Below are positions 56,364-64,000 of a stretch of 64,000 bases of DNA, one piece after another. Location of the stretch: the NCBI RefSeq assembly GCF_000772965.1, contig NZ_JPVQ01000002.1, forward strand, positions 1 to 64,000, given 5' to 3'. The stretch's first letter is position 1. The number at the start of each line of letters is the position of its first letter. The translations under genes and the position numbers were made by a program. This DNA is from Ureibacillus massiliensis 4400831 = CIP 108448 = CCUG 49529 (lineage in GTDB: Bacteria > Bacillota > Bacilli > Bacillales_A > Planococcaceae). The notes under the pieces are model-generated. The model was not told where the DNA came from and did not search any database. It saw only the letters and a list, made by a program, of their open reading frames with translations.

Positions 56364-57143
56364 TTATTTCATTTTAATTTCTGCCAATGCAGTTAAGAAC
56401 TTGTCATTTAGTACTTTAATGTAAGTTCCCTTCATTCCAAGTGAACGTGATTCAATAACACCTGCTGATTCAAGTTTACGAAGTGCATTTACAATTACAG
56501 AACGTGTAATACCTACTCGATCAGCTATTTTTGAAGCGACTAATAAACCTTCATAGCCATCTAATTCTTCAAAGATATGCTCAATTGCTTCTAATTCACT
56601 ATAAGATAAAGAATTGATAGCCATTTGAACTACTGCTTTACTACGCGCTTCTTCTTCAATTTCTTCCGCTTTTTCACGTAAGATTTCCATACCAACAACA
56701 GTTGCACCGTACTCACCTAAAATTAGATCGTCATCTTCGAATTGATCTGATAAACGAGCTAAGATTAATGTACCAAGACGTTCTCCTCCACCGATAATAG
56801 GAACAATCGTTGTTAATCCATGCTGGAATAGTTCTTTATTTTCTACTGGGAAAACAGTATATTCGCTATCGATACCGATATTTGGAGATGATTCTGTTAT
56901 ATTAAATAAGTTATTTGTATATTCTTCTGGAAATTGACGTTCCTCAAACATTTTTTTAATACGTTCATTTTCAATCGTTTGATGAATTGAAAGTCCTAAG
57001 AGCTTACCTTTTCTACTTACTATAAAAACGTTACAGTCGATTATATCACCAAGCGTATCTGCCATTTCTTTAAAATTAACTGGTTTACCTGCTGATGCCT
57101 GTAGCATGGAGTTAATTTTACGTGTTTTACTTAATAAATTCAT
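56364..57143 (-). CDS. codY: GTP- and branched-chain amino acid-sensing regulator CodY
   Basis: This 259-residue repressor controls metabolism, competence and motility genes. A GAF domain (about 1-155) senses branched-chain amino acids, and a winged helix at about 200-245 carries [34 protein letters not shown] in segments. Length matches B. subtilis CodY. GGAGG precedes the ATG. It is the last gene of the xerC-hslV-hslU-codY operon. Confidence 0.98.
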   Translation of the reverse strand: MNLLSKTRKINSMLQASAGKPVNFKEMADTLGDIIDCNVFIVSRKGKLLGLSIHQTIENERIKKMFEERQFPEEYTNNLFNITESSPNIGIDSEYTVFPVENKELFQHGLTTIVPIIGGGERLGTLILARLSDQFEDDDLILGEYGATVVGMEILREKAEEIEEEARSKAVVQMAINSLSYSELEAIEHIFEELDGYEGLLVASKIADRVGITRSVIVNALRKLESAGVIESRSLGMKGTYIKVLNDKFLTALAEIKMK

Positions 57144-57197
57144 TGGATAGTTCCTCCTAAAGGTTTCTATAATTATTTTTTTACAATGTTTTAACTT

Positions 57198-58598
57198 TTA
57201 TAAGATAAATTGTGATAGATCTTTATTTTTTGAAATTTCCCCTAATTTCTTATCAACATAGGCAGGTGTAATTTCAATATGTGCTGGTGCTATTTCTGAA
57301 GCTTCAAATGATAATTCTTCTAGTAAGCGTTCCAAAATTGTGTGCAATCTTCTTGCACCGATATTATCTGTTTCTTGATTTACATCTATAGCGATTTCGG
57401 AAATTCGTTCAATTGCATCGTCAGTAAATTCAATGGAAACCCCTTCCGTTTCCAACAACGCCTTATATTGTAATATCAACGATTGATCTGGTTCTTTTAA
57501 AATACGAACAAAATCTTCTTTCGTTAACTTTTCAAGCTCGACACGAATTGGAAAACGCCCTTGCAATTCAGGAATTAAATCACTCGGTTTTGACATATGG
57601 AATGCCCCTGCTGCAATAAACAAAATAAAGTCAGTTTTCACTGGACCATATTTTGTCGTGATAGTAGAACCTTCGACAATAGGTAGAATATCTCTTTGAA
57701 CACCTTCTCGAGATACATCAGCCGTAGAAGAAGATGAGCGACTAGCAATTTTATCAATTTCATCAATGAAGATAATACCTGATTGCTCTGCCCGTAAAAT
57801 TGCTTCTGAGTTTAGTTCATCTGAATCGATTAACTTGTTCGCCTCTTCAATCGTTAACACTCTTCTTGCATCTTTTACTTTCATTTTTCTTTTCTTCTTC
57901 TTTTTCGGCATAAGATTTGATAGCATATCCTGCATTCCTGAAGAACTCATATCAAGACCCATACCTGGCATTACATCAAAGAAAGCGTTATTTTGCTCAG
58001 TAACTTCAATAACTACCCAATCTTCTTCTAATTTTCCAGCTTTCAAGTCTTCCGCTATTTGAGTTCGTTTTGAACGGACTTCTACCTCATCTTGATCGAT
58101 TTCCTCTTGAGTTTTTTCAGCTTTTTGACCTCCAAAAAGCATTTCAAATGGGTTTTGTGTCGTTTTGCCCTTTTTCTTTGAAGGTGCTAATAATTTAACA
58201 ATAGCCTCATTTGCTAAGGTCTCTGCTTGACCTTTCACACCTTCCATCATTTCGTCTTTTACTAGTCTTCTGGAAGCTTCAACAAGATCTCGAACCATTG
58301 ATTCAACATCACGTCCAACATATCCAACCTCTGTAAACTTTGTCGCTTCTACCTTTACGAACGGTGCATTTGTTAACTTTGCAATACGGCGAGCAATTTC
58401 TGTCTTACCAACACCTGTAGGACCAATCATTAAAATATTTTTCGGAATAATCTCATTCTTCATCTCGTCACTTAATAAAGAACGTCTAAAACGATTGCGT
58501 AATGCAATAGCAACTGCTCGTTTAGCATCAGTTTGTCCAACTATAAAACGATTTAAATGCTCTGTTATTTGTCTTGGCGTTAAATTTTGTTCATTCAT
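57198..58598 (-). CDS. hslU: ATP-dependent protease ATPase subunit HslU (ClpY)
   Basis: This 466-residue AAA+ unfoldase works with HslV. Walker A GPTGVGKT lies at 59-66, followed by [16 protein letters not shown] near 95. An I domain spans about 120-235, with M/G-rich and KKKKK stretches. Walker B is [10 protein letters not shown] near 275-285. A C-terminal QFIL tail would dock into HslV. It overlaps hslV by 4 nt. Confidence 0.97.
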   Translation of the reverse strand: MNEQNLTPRQITEHLNRFIVGQTDAKRAVAIALRNRFRRSLLSDEMKNEIIPKNILMIGPTGVGKTEIARRIAKLTNAPFVKVEATKFTEVGYVGRDVESMVRDLVEASRRLVKDEMMEGVKGQAETLANEAIVKLLAPSKKKGKTTQNPFEMLFGGQKAEKTQEEIDQDEVEVRSKRTQIAEDLKAGKLEEDWVVIEVTEQNNAFFDVMPGMGLDMSSSGMQDMLSNLMPKKKKKRKMKVKDARRVLTIEEANKLIDSDELNSEAILRAEQSGIIFIDEIDKIASRSSSSTADVSREGVQRDILPIVEGSTITTKYGPVKTDFILFIAAGAFHMSKPSDLIPELQGRFPIRVELEKLTKEDFVRILKEPDQSLILQYKALLETEGVSIEFTDDAIERISEIAIDVNQETDNIGARRLHTILERLLEELSFEASEIAPAHIEITPAYVDKKLGEISKNKDLSQFIL

Positions 58599-59143
58599 TC
58601 TTCTAGCGCCTCCACGATAATGTTATGATTAGTATACACACAAATGTCAGCAGCGACTTTTAATGCTGCTTCCGCTATTTCTTTAGCAGTTAATTGATCT
58701 CCTGCATGACTCTTCAATGCTCGACCAGCTGCCAATGCATAATTTCCACCAGATCCAATAGCTAAGATGCCATCATCTGGCTCGATTACTTCACCAGTTC
58801 CTGAGACTAATAAGAGGGTAGATTTATCCATTACTAGTAATAACGCTTCTAATTGGCGAAGCATTTTATCACCGCGCCATTGTTTTGCAACTTCAACAGC
58901 AGCTCTTTGTAAATTTCCGTTGTACTCATTTAACTTTGCTTCAAACATTTCAAATAATGTAAATGCATCTGCAACAGATCCAGCAAATCCAGCTAATACT
59001 TTACCTTGGTATAGTCTTCTCACTTTTCGAGCAGTATGTTTCATTACTACTGAATTCCCTAGAGTTACTTGACCATCACCTGACATAGCACATTTCCCAT
59101 TATGGTGAATCGCAAATATGGTAGTTGCATGAAATTGTCCCAT
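58595..59143 (-). CDS. hslV: ATP-dependent protease peptidase subunit HslV (ClpQ)
   Basis: ATG 59143 gives 182 residues starting [19 protein letters not shown] lies 6 nt upstream. The longer frame to 59179 would overlap xerC and lacks a site. HslV is an N-terminal nucleophile protease. Motifs [10 protein letters not shown] and [14 protein letters not shown] are intact. In B. subtilis the reported nucleophile is an N-terminal serine at position 2; here that residue is glycine, and the threonine of HATT (T7) is the position aligned to the E. coli nucleophile. I recall a similar Gly2 form in B. cereus-type proteins. Confidence 0.95.
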   Translation of the reverse strand: MGQFHATTIFAIHHNGKCAMSGDGQVTLGNSVVMKHTARKVRRLYQGKVLAGFAGSVADAFTLFEMFEAKLNEYNGNLQRAAVEVAKQWRGDKMLRQLEALLLVMDKSTLLLVSGTGEVIEPDDGILAIGSGGNYALAAGRALKSHAGDQLTAKEIAEAALKVAADICVYTNHNIIVEALEE

Positions 59144-59159
59144 GATATCCCTCCTCAAA

Positions 59160-60059
59160 TTACGCTCTTGGATGAGCATTCATATAAGTATTTCGAAGGT
59201 GTTCTTTTGTCACATGCGTATATACCTGTGTTGATGACAAACTAGTATGTCCTAATAATTCCTGCACTGTTCGTAAATCTGCACCGTTATTTAATAGATG
59301 AGTGGCAAATGTGTGTCTTAACATATGCGGATAGATTTTTGTTTTTAAAGATGCCTGATCTATCATTTCCTTTAAAATAAAACGAACTCCGCCAGCTGTA
59401 AGACCTTCACCTCGTAAATTTACAAATAAACGGTCATGCTTCTTATTTTTCATTAATTTTGGACGAGCCTCTTCTACATATCTTATTATTGCGTCATGAG
59501 CATATTGCCCAAAAGGCACAATCCGCTCCTTTCTTCCTTTACCCATTACTCTTAAAATTGAATAATTTAAATCAATATCACTTATTTCTATGGATGTAAG
59601 TTCACTAACACGAATCCCTGTGGCATATAGCAACTCCAGTAGAGCAGTATTACGAATCGATTTTAAATCTTCACCTACATTGGCTTCAAATAATTTCGCC
59701 AGTTCTTCCTCGTAAAAAAAGTTAGGTAATCTTTTTTCTTTTTTAGGATGATAAAGCGAAGAAAAAGGTGCGTCATCCAACCGATACTCACGATTTAAAT
59801 AGCGGAAAAAAGATCTGATGGAGGAAATTTTTCTTGATATGGAGGTTCTTGCTTTTTTCTCATCATATAATTTAGTTACATATAATCGTGCATGCAAATA
59901 TTCCACTTCATCTAGGTTCGTTATACCCTCTGATTTACAAAATGTTAAAAAATCCTGTAAATCATAAACATACTCCCTAACTGTATGAACGGAAAAATTT
60001 CGTTCAAGTTGCATAAAGCGGATAAATTGTTCTAAGGCAATATCAATATCAATCCCCAT
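59160..60059 (-). CDS. xerC: Tyrosine recombinase XerC (CodV)
   Basis: XerC resolves chromosome dimers at dif together with XerD. From ATG 60059 (GGGAG upstream) it has 299 residues. The N-terminal SAM-like domain spans about 1-90. The catalytic residues are R150, K174, H245, R248, H271 and the nucleophile Y280 in STQVYTHV, all present. A GTG/ATG-type extension to 60074 has no ribosome site. In B. subtilis trmFO lies upstream; here the preceding gap has no such gene. Confidence 0.96.
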   Translation of the reverse strand: MGIDIDIALEQFIRFMQLERNFSVHTVREYVYDLQDFLTFCKSEGITNLDEVEYLHARLYVTKLYDEKKARTSISRKISSIRSFFRYLNREYRLDDAPFSSLYHPKKEKRLPNFFYEEELAKLFEANVGEDLKSIRNTALLELLYATGIRVSELTSIEISDIDLNYSILRVMGKGRKERIVPFGQYAHDAIIRYVEEARPKLMKNKKHDRLFVNLRGEGLTAGGVRFILKEMIDQASLKTKIYPHMLRHTFATHLLNNGADLRTVQELLGHTSLSSTQVYTHVTKEHLRNTYMNAHPRA

Positions 60060-60074
60060 AACAAGCACTCCCAT

Positions 60075-60424
60075 TCAACAGATTCCGATACCACTTATTT
60101 AAATTCGTTTTAAATTATCCTAACAGCTACAAATTCCTAACTATATACCGATGTTTTCAAAATATATTTTAATTTACACATCTATGTAATTTGATCAAAA
60201 TATTTAAAGATTACTCTAAGTACTTACATTGTTAGCATATTGATTAATATAAGAGCTGACACAAATTCTATTACTACGTAATAAAACTCCCATTATGACA
60301 CTATACCTTACTTCGAAATATATCAAGTAATAAATGCATAAATTTTGTAAAAAAACAGTTAATCGTTAACAATTTAGAAAATAATAGCGGATTATTAATG
60401 ATTCAACATAAATTTCCTAAATTT
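60075..60424 (-). other. AT-rich intergenic region upstream of xerC
   Basis: This stretch is where B. subtilis has trmFO between topA and xerC. I found no reading frame or clear remnant of that gene. The region must contain the xerC-hslVU-codY promoter. The best candidate is CTTGAT with TATAGT about 16 nt downstream (minus strand, near 60328-60302), but it is weak. No CodY box was recognised. Confidence 0.5.
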
Positions 60425-60468
60425 GTATATAAATAAAAGCCTCTAAAATTATAACAACTTTTAGAGGC
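60425..60468 (-). terminator. Rho-independent terminator after topA
   Basis: GCCTCTAAAA (60439-60448) pairs perfectly with TTTTAGAGGC (60459-60468) around a 10-nt loop. TTTTATTTATA follows on the minus strand. It lies about 135 nt past the topA stop. Confidence 0.85.
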
Positions 60469-60602
60469 AAAAATCAAACTTATTGTCTGAGTATTCATAA
60501 AATTTCGATTTGTTCGAATTTGAACTTTATTAATGGATTATTCACATTTTTCCAAGGTTTTATTCCTATTTAAAATGTATTTTCTCAAAACATACTTCAC
60601 TA

Positions 60603-62681
60603 CTATTGCGAAGGTGCTTCTTCATAATCACATTTCGTACATTGAATTTGTATACCTTTTTTCAATTTCTTCTCAACCAATAATGAGCTACATTTTGGAC
60701 ATGGTCTGCTAATTGGCTTATCCCAAGATACGAAATCACATTCTGGATAACGGTTACATCCGTAAAAAATACGCTTCGTTTTGCTTTTACGTTCAACGAT
60801 TTCGCCTTCATTACAAGTTGGACATTTAACACCGATTGGCTTGATAATCGTTTTTGTATTTCTACAATCTGGGAAATTTGAACATGCCATAAATTTACCG
60901 AATCGACCCAGTTTAAATACCATTGGTGCGCCACATTTTTCACAGTCCTCACCAGCAGGTTCGTCTTTAATTTCGATTTTTTCCATAACTTCATCAGCAT
61001 GTTTAACATGTTTTTCAAAGTCACGATAAAACTCATCGATAATTTTAACCCACTCAGTTCTACCCTCTTCAATTTTATCAAGGTCTTCTTCCATTTTCGC
61101 TGTAAATTCAATATTAATAATCTCTGGGAAGAATTCCAACATAAATTGATGAACAATTTCTCCAAGCTCTGTCGGAACAAATCGTTTTGTATCTAATTGA
61201 ACATAGCCACGTTTTTGAATAACATCTAAAGTCGGTGCATATGTTGATGGTCGGCCTATACCTAACTCTTCTAGTTCTTTGACTAAACGAGCTTCTGTAT
61301 AACGTGGTGGCGGCTGAGTGAAATGTTGTTTTGGTTCTATATCTAAAGATTTCACTTTATCTCCAACAGCCATTTCTGGTAGTAGCTTTGTCGTCTCTTC
61401 TGATTGATCATCTGTACCCTCAATGTACAGTTTCATAAACCCAGGGAATTTGACCTGAGAGCCATTTGCACGGAATTGTACTCCTGAATTTACTAGATCT
61501 ACAGTAACCGTATCTAAGACAGCAGGAGCCATTTGACTTGCAATAAATCTTTCCCAAATTAATCGATATAAACGCAATTGGTCACGACTTAATACATCTT
61601 TTAATTGGTCTGGACTTCTTAAAGCACTAGTTGGTCGAATAGCTTCATGGGCATCTTGAGCGTTTGCAGATTTTTTCCCCTGCTTAATCTCACCTATGAC
61701 ATAATCTTTCCCATACTTTTCATTAATGTATTGAAATGCTTCAGATTTAGCTGTTTCAGAAATACGTGTGGAATCCGTACGCATATATGTGATTAAACCA
61801 ACTGTACCTTCTTTTTTCCCTATATCGATACCTTCATAAAGCTGTTGAGCTAACATCATCGTTTTCTTTGCTCTGAAATTTAATTTTCGAGCTGCTTCTT
61901 GTTGTAATGAAGATGTTGTAAATGCAGGAGAAGGGTTTCGTTTACGTTCTTTTTTCACCACATTGACTACTTCAAAATTCTTACCTTTAATTTGTTTTAA
62001 AATTGATTTTACTTGATCTTCATTTGTTAATTTTACTTTTTCATTGTCGTTACCATAAAACATTGCTTCAAAAGTCTTTGTCCCTTTTTCAAAGGTAGAT
62101 TCAATCGACCAATATTCTTCTGGCACAAAGTTTTTTATTTCATTTTCACGATCAATAATAAGTCTTAATGCTACCGATTGTACACGACCTGCTGATAAAC
62201 CTTTTTTAACTTTTTTCCAAAGAATCGGACTAATATTATAGCCAACCAATCTATCTAAGATACGACGAGCCTGCTGTGCATCGACTAAATCCATATTTAT
62301 AGGTCTAGGATTCTTGAATGACTCAATAATCGCATCCTTTGTAATCTCGTTGAATACAACTCGACATTCCGAGCTTGAATCAATATTTAAAGCAGTTGCT
62401 AAATGCCATGCAATTGCTTCTCCTTCGCGGTCTGGATCGGCTGCAAGATAGACTTTCTTTGCTTTTTTTGCTGCCGTTTTTAATTCCTGTAAAACTGGTC
62501 CTTTACCGCGAATGGTAATGTACTTAGGCTCATAATTATTTTCTGTATCGATTCCAGTCTGACTTCGCGGTAAATCACGAACATGTCCGATGGATGCTTT
62601 AACTTTATATTTTTTTCCTAAGTATCTTTCAATTGTTTTCGCTTTCGCTGGTGATTCTACTATCACTAAATAATCTGCCAT
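60603..62681 (-). CDS. topA: DNA topoisomerase I
   Basis: This 692-residue type IA enzyme relaxes negative supercoils. The Toprim domain has E9 and DPD at 82-84. The nucleophile Y299 lies in [13 protein letters not shown]. Three C-terminal zinc-finger motifs are complete: CEKC...CSNFPDC, CPTC...CNRYPEC and CPKC...CTKC. The length matches B. subtilis TopA (691). It follows dprA by about 130 nt and probably has its own promoter. Confidence 0.98.
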   Translation of the reverse strand: MADYLVIVESPAKAKTIERYLGKKYKVKASIGHVRDLPRSQTGIDTENNYEPKYITIRGKGPVLQELKTAAKKAKKVYLAADPDREGEAIAWHLATALNIDSSSECRVVFNEITKDAIIESFKNPRPINMDLVDAQQARRILDRLVGYNISPILWKKVKKGLSAGRVQSVALRLIIDRENEIKNFVPEEYWSIESTFEKGTKTFEAMFYGNDNEKVKLTNEDQVKSILKQIKGKNFEVVNVVKKERKRNPSPAFTTSSLQQEAARKLNFRAKKTMMLAQQLYEGIDIGKKEGTVGLITYMRTDSTRISETAKSEAFQYINEKYGKDYVIGEIKQGKKSANAQDAHEAIRPTSALRSPDQLKDVLSRDQLRLYRLIWERFIASQMAPAVLDTVTVDLVNSGVQFRANGSQVKFPGFMKLYIEGTDDQSEETTKLLPEMAVGDKVKSLDIEPKQHFTQPPPRYTEARLVKELEELGIGRPSTYAPTLDVIQKRGYVQLDTKRFVPTELGEIVHQFMLEFFPEIINIEFTAKMEEDLDKIEEGRTEWVKIIDEFYRDFEKHVKHADEVMEKIEIKDEPAGEDCEKCGAPMVFKLGRFGKFMACSNFPDCRNTKTIIKPIGVKCPTCNEGEIVERKSKTKRIFYGCNRYPECDFVSWDKPISRPCPKCSSLLVEKKLKKGIQIQCTKCDYEEAPSQ

Positions 62682-62746
62682 CTATACTTCCCCCTGTAGA
62701 GGTAAATTGTTAACAAAATATACTTTATTTTACACGTACATTTGAA

Positions 62747-62774
62747 ATATTACGAAAAATAATACCTGTTGCAA
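62747..62774 (-). promoter_or_regulatory. Candidate sigma-A promoter of topA
   Basis: On the minus strand TTGCAA (62774-62769), a 16-nt spacer and TAATAT (62752-62747), about 65 nt upstream of the topA ATG. The -35 match is 4 of 6. Confidence 0.45.
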
Positions 62775-62810
62775 AATGTATAACAGATTGAAAGATAATG
62801 CAACTTTTTT

Positions 62811-63707
62811 TCAATATTTACCTATAAACATTTTTCTTTCCTCTATTATTTGATACCCATTCCATACCGGAATTGCACCTTCTTTTAACAATTGATTAGT
62901 ACCCTTTGACGTATCAGAATCTATAGGTCCTGGTACAACGAATACATCCTTTCCATGTTCCAATGCATGGTCTGAAGTACTTAATGTACCACTTCTTAGT
63001 GCGGCTTCTGTCACAACTACCGCTTCACTTATACCGCTAATGATACGATTTCTCATTGGAAATTGCCATTTTTTAGGGCCGACATATGGTGGGTATTCTG
63101 TAATCAACAAATGGTTTTTAGCCATTTCTATCGAAAGCGACTTGTTTTCCTTTGGATAATAATGAAAAAAACCATTTCCTAATACACCAATTGTTTTTCC
63201 CCCATATTGAATTGTGGCTCGATGCGCTAAACTATCTGCTCCTTTTGCAAGACCACTTACAATAACGAAATCATTTTCAATTAATGGCGGTACTATATAA
63301 TCAATCGCAATTGCAGAATATTTGGTTGCATTTCTTGAACCGATAATAGCTATTTTATGCACTTTTTCTAAAAGAGAAACATCTCCCATTGCATAAATTA
63401 CAGTTGGCGGATCTTTTAACTCAAACAATTCCATTGGGTATTTTTCACTATCGAAGGAAATCGGAACAATTCCCTCTGATTTATAAGCATCCTCCAAGTT
63501 GACTTGTAACATTTTTAGATAATTTTCAACAATTATTTTAGATTTTTCTGTTGGAATTTGTAAAATACGTGCTAATTCGATAGTGGATATTGTAGGTAAA
63601 TTGTCTAACGAATGAATTGTTTTAATAAGCGATAAATACTTATTAAAAGTTAGAGGATAAACGTAATGTAATGCTAGTATTTGTAGGTATTTATTTTCAT
63701 GATTCAT
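62811..63707 (-). CDS. dprA: DNA processing protein DprA
   Basis: DprA loads RecA on incoming single-stranded DNA during transformation. From ATG 63707 (AAAGGAGAGG upstream) it has 298 residues. The Rossmann-like core shows GSRNATKYSAIAI near 122-134, VSGLAKGADSLAHRATI near 152-168, GVLGNGFFHYYPKENK, and PMRNRIISGISEAVVVTEA. A short N-terminal SAM-like region is present; no C-terminal winged helix is obvious. It follows the sucD terminator. An upstream frame to 63746 has no ribosome site. Confidence 0.96.
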   Translation of the reverse strand: MNHENKYLQILALHYVYPLTFNKYLSLIKTIHSLDNLPTISTIELARILQIPTEKSKIIVENYLKMLQVNLEDAYKSEGIVPISFDSEKYPMELFELKDPPTVIYAMGDVSLLEKVHKIAIIGSRNATKYSAIAIDYIVPPLIENDFVIVSGLAKGADSLAHRATIQYGGKTIGVLGNGFFHYYPKENKSLSIEMAKNHLLITEYPPYVGPKKWQFPMRNRIISGISEAVVVTEAALRSGTLSTSDHALEHGKDVFVVPGPIDSDTSKGTNQLLKEGAIPVWNGYQIIEERKMFIGKY

Positions 63708-63787
63708 TGATCGTATCACCTCTCCTTTTATATAGAAGAAACTCAAATAAGAAGATGTGACCGCAAGATTTTAATCGAACAAAATGT

Positions 63788-63821
63788 TCATAAAGAAAAG
63801 GTGTAGCATTAGAGCTACACC
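63788..63821 (-). terminator. Rho-independent terminator after sucD
   Basis: GGTGTAGC (63800-63807) pairs with GCTACACC (63814-63821) around a 6-nt loop, followed by TTTTCTTTATG on the minus strand. It lies 6 nt past the sucD stop and separates it from dprA. Confidence 0.85.
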
Positions 63822-63827
63822 CTTATT

Positions 63828-64000
63828 TTAATGGGTTTTACATTTTTCGTATAGACCTTTTTCTTTTAACACTTTAATAAGCGTCTCACCAATAACAGAT
63901 GGTGTAGGTGCAACTTCAATTCCAGCATCATTCATCGCTTTAATTTTATCTTTTGCCGTTCCTTTACCACCTGAAATTATCGCTCCAGCATGACCCATAC
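63828..64000 (-). CDS. sucD: Succinyl-CoA synthetase alpha subunit, C-terminal part (cut by window edge)
   Basis: The last 56 residues are visible, starting [19 protein letters not shown] and ending [11 protein letters not shown], then TAA. This matches the end of SucD, the ADP/GDP-forming succinate-CoA ligase alpha subunit of the TCA cycle; the GHAGAI motif lies in its CoA-ligase domain. The rest lies beyond position 64000. The order sucD-dprA-topA is the B. subtilis order. Confidence 0.93.
   Translation of the reverse strand, partial: MGHAGAIISGGKGTAKDKIKAMNDAGIEVAPTPSVIGETLIKVLKEKGLYEKCKTH

Noticed and set aside
60662-61180. 172-residue minus-strand open frame within topA
   Set aside because: It lies in an alternative frame of topA, whose zinc-finger region is clearly coding in the other frame.

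Overview
The window is a low-GC Gram-positive chromosome. It is about 64 kb of housekeeping and motility genes, nearly all on the minus strand. Gene order follows the Bacillus subtilis block sucD-dprA-topA-xerC-hslVU-codY-fla/che-sigD-swrB-rpsB-tsf-pyrH-frr-uppS-cdsA-dxr-rasP-polC-rimP-nusA-infB-truB-ribF-rpsO-pnp-mlpA. The proteins look like Bacillales, probably a Lysinibacillus/Solibacillus-type Planococcaceae member; the genus is inference. No tRNA, rRNA, CRISPR array, prophage or insertion sequence was found.

Layout from right to left, which is the direction of transcription. (1) 63828-64000 is the 3' end of sucD. dprA and topA follow, then an AT-rich gap, then xerC-hslV-hslU-codY ending at a strong terminator. 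(2) 56041-27098 is one long fla/che operon of about 29 kb: flgB flgC fliE fliF fliG fliH fliI fliJ ylxF fliK flgD, a hook-region gene, flgE swrD fliL fliM fliY cheY fliO fliP fliQ fliR flhB flhA flhF flhG cheB cheA cheW cheC cheD, a small membrane protein, sigD, a small hydrophilic protein, and swrB. It encodes the basal body, hook, type III export apparatus, C-ring, chemotaxis core and the flagellar sigma factor. (3) rpsB, tsf, pyrH-frr and uppS-cdsA-dxr-rasP-polC follow, with terminators between several of them. (4) rimP-nusA-rnpM-ylxQ-infB-ylxP-rbfA-truB-ribF, rpsO and pnp form the translation and RNA-decay block. (5) A plus-strand ABC exporter pair (1657-3628) sits between pnp and the peptidase gene mlpA, where B. 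subtilis has ylxY.

The main departures from the expected are these. flhB is split into two overlapping reading frames at an A7 run that forms a canonical A AAA AAA slippery heptamer. swrD has its strong Shine-Dalgarno sequence separated from its ATG by a GC-rich hairpin, which would restore normal spacing if folded. rpsB has a roughly 300-nt, strongly structured leader behind a near-consensus promoter. flgE is preceded by two tight hairpins, one with a GAAA tetraloop. sigD has its own extended -10 promoter behind a terminator, inside the fla/che operon. proS and trmFO are absent from their usual positions.

Promoter, terminator and RNA-fold calls were made by eye, without folding energies or database searches.
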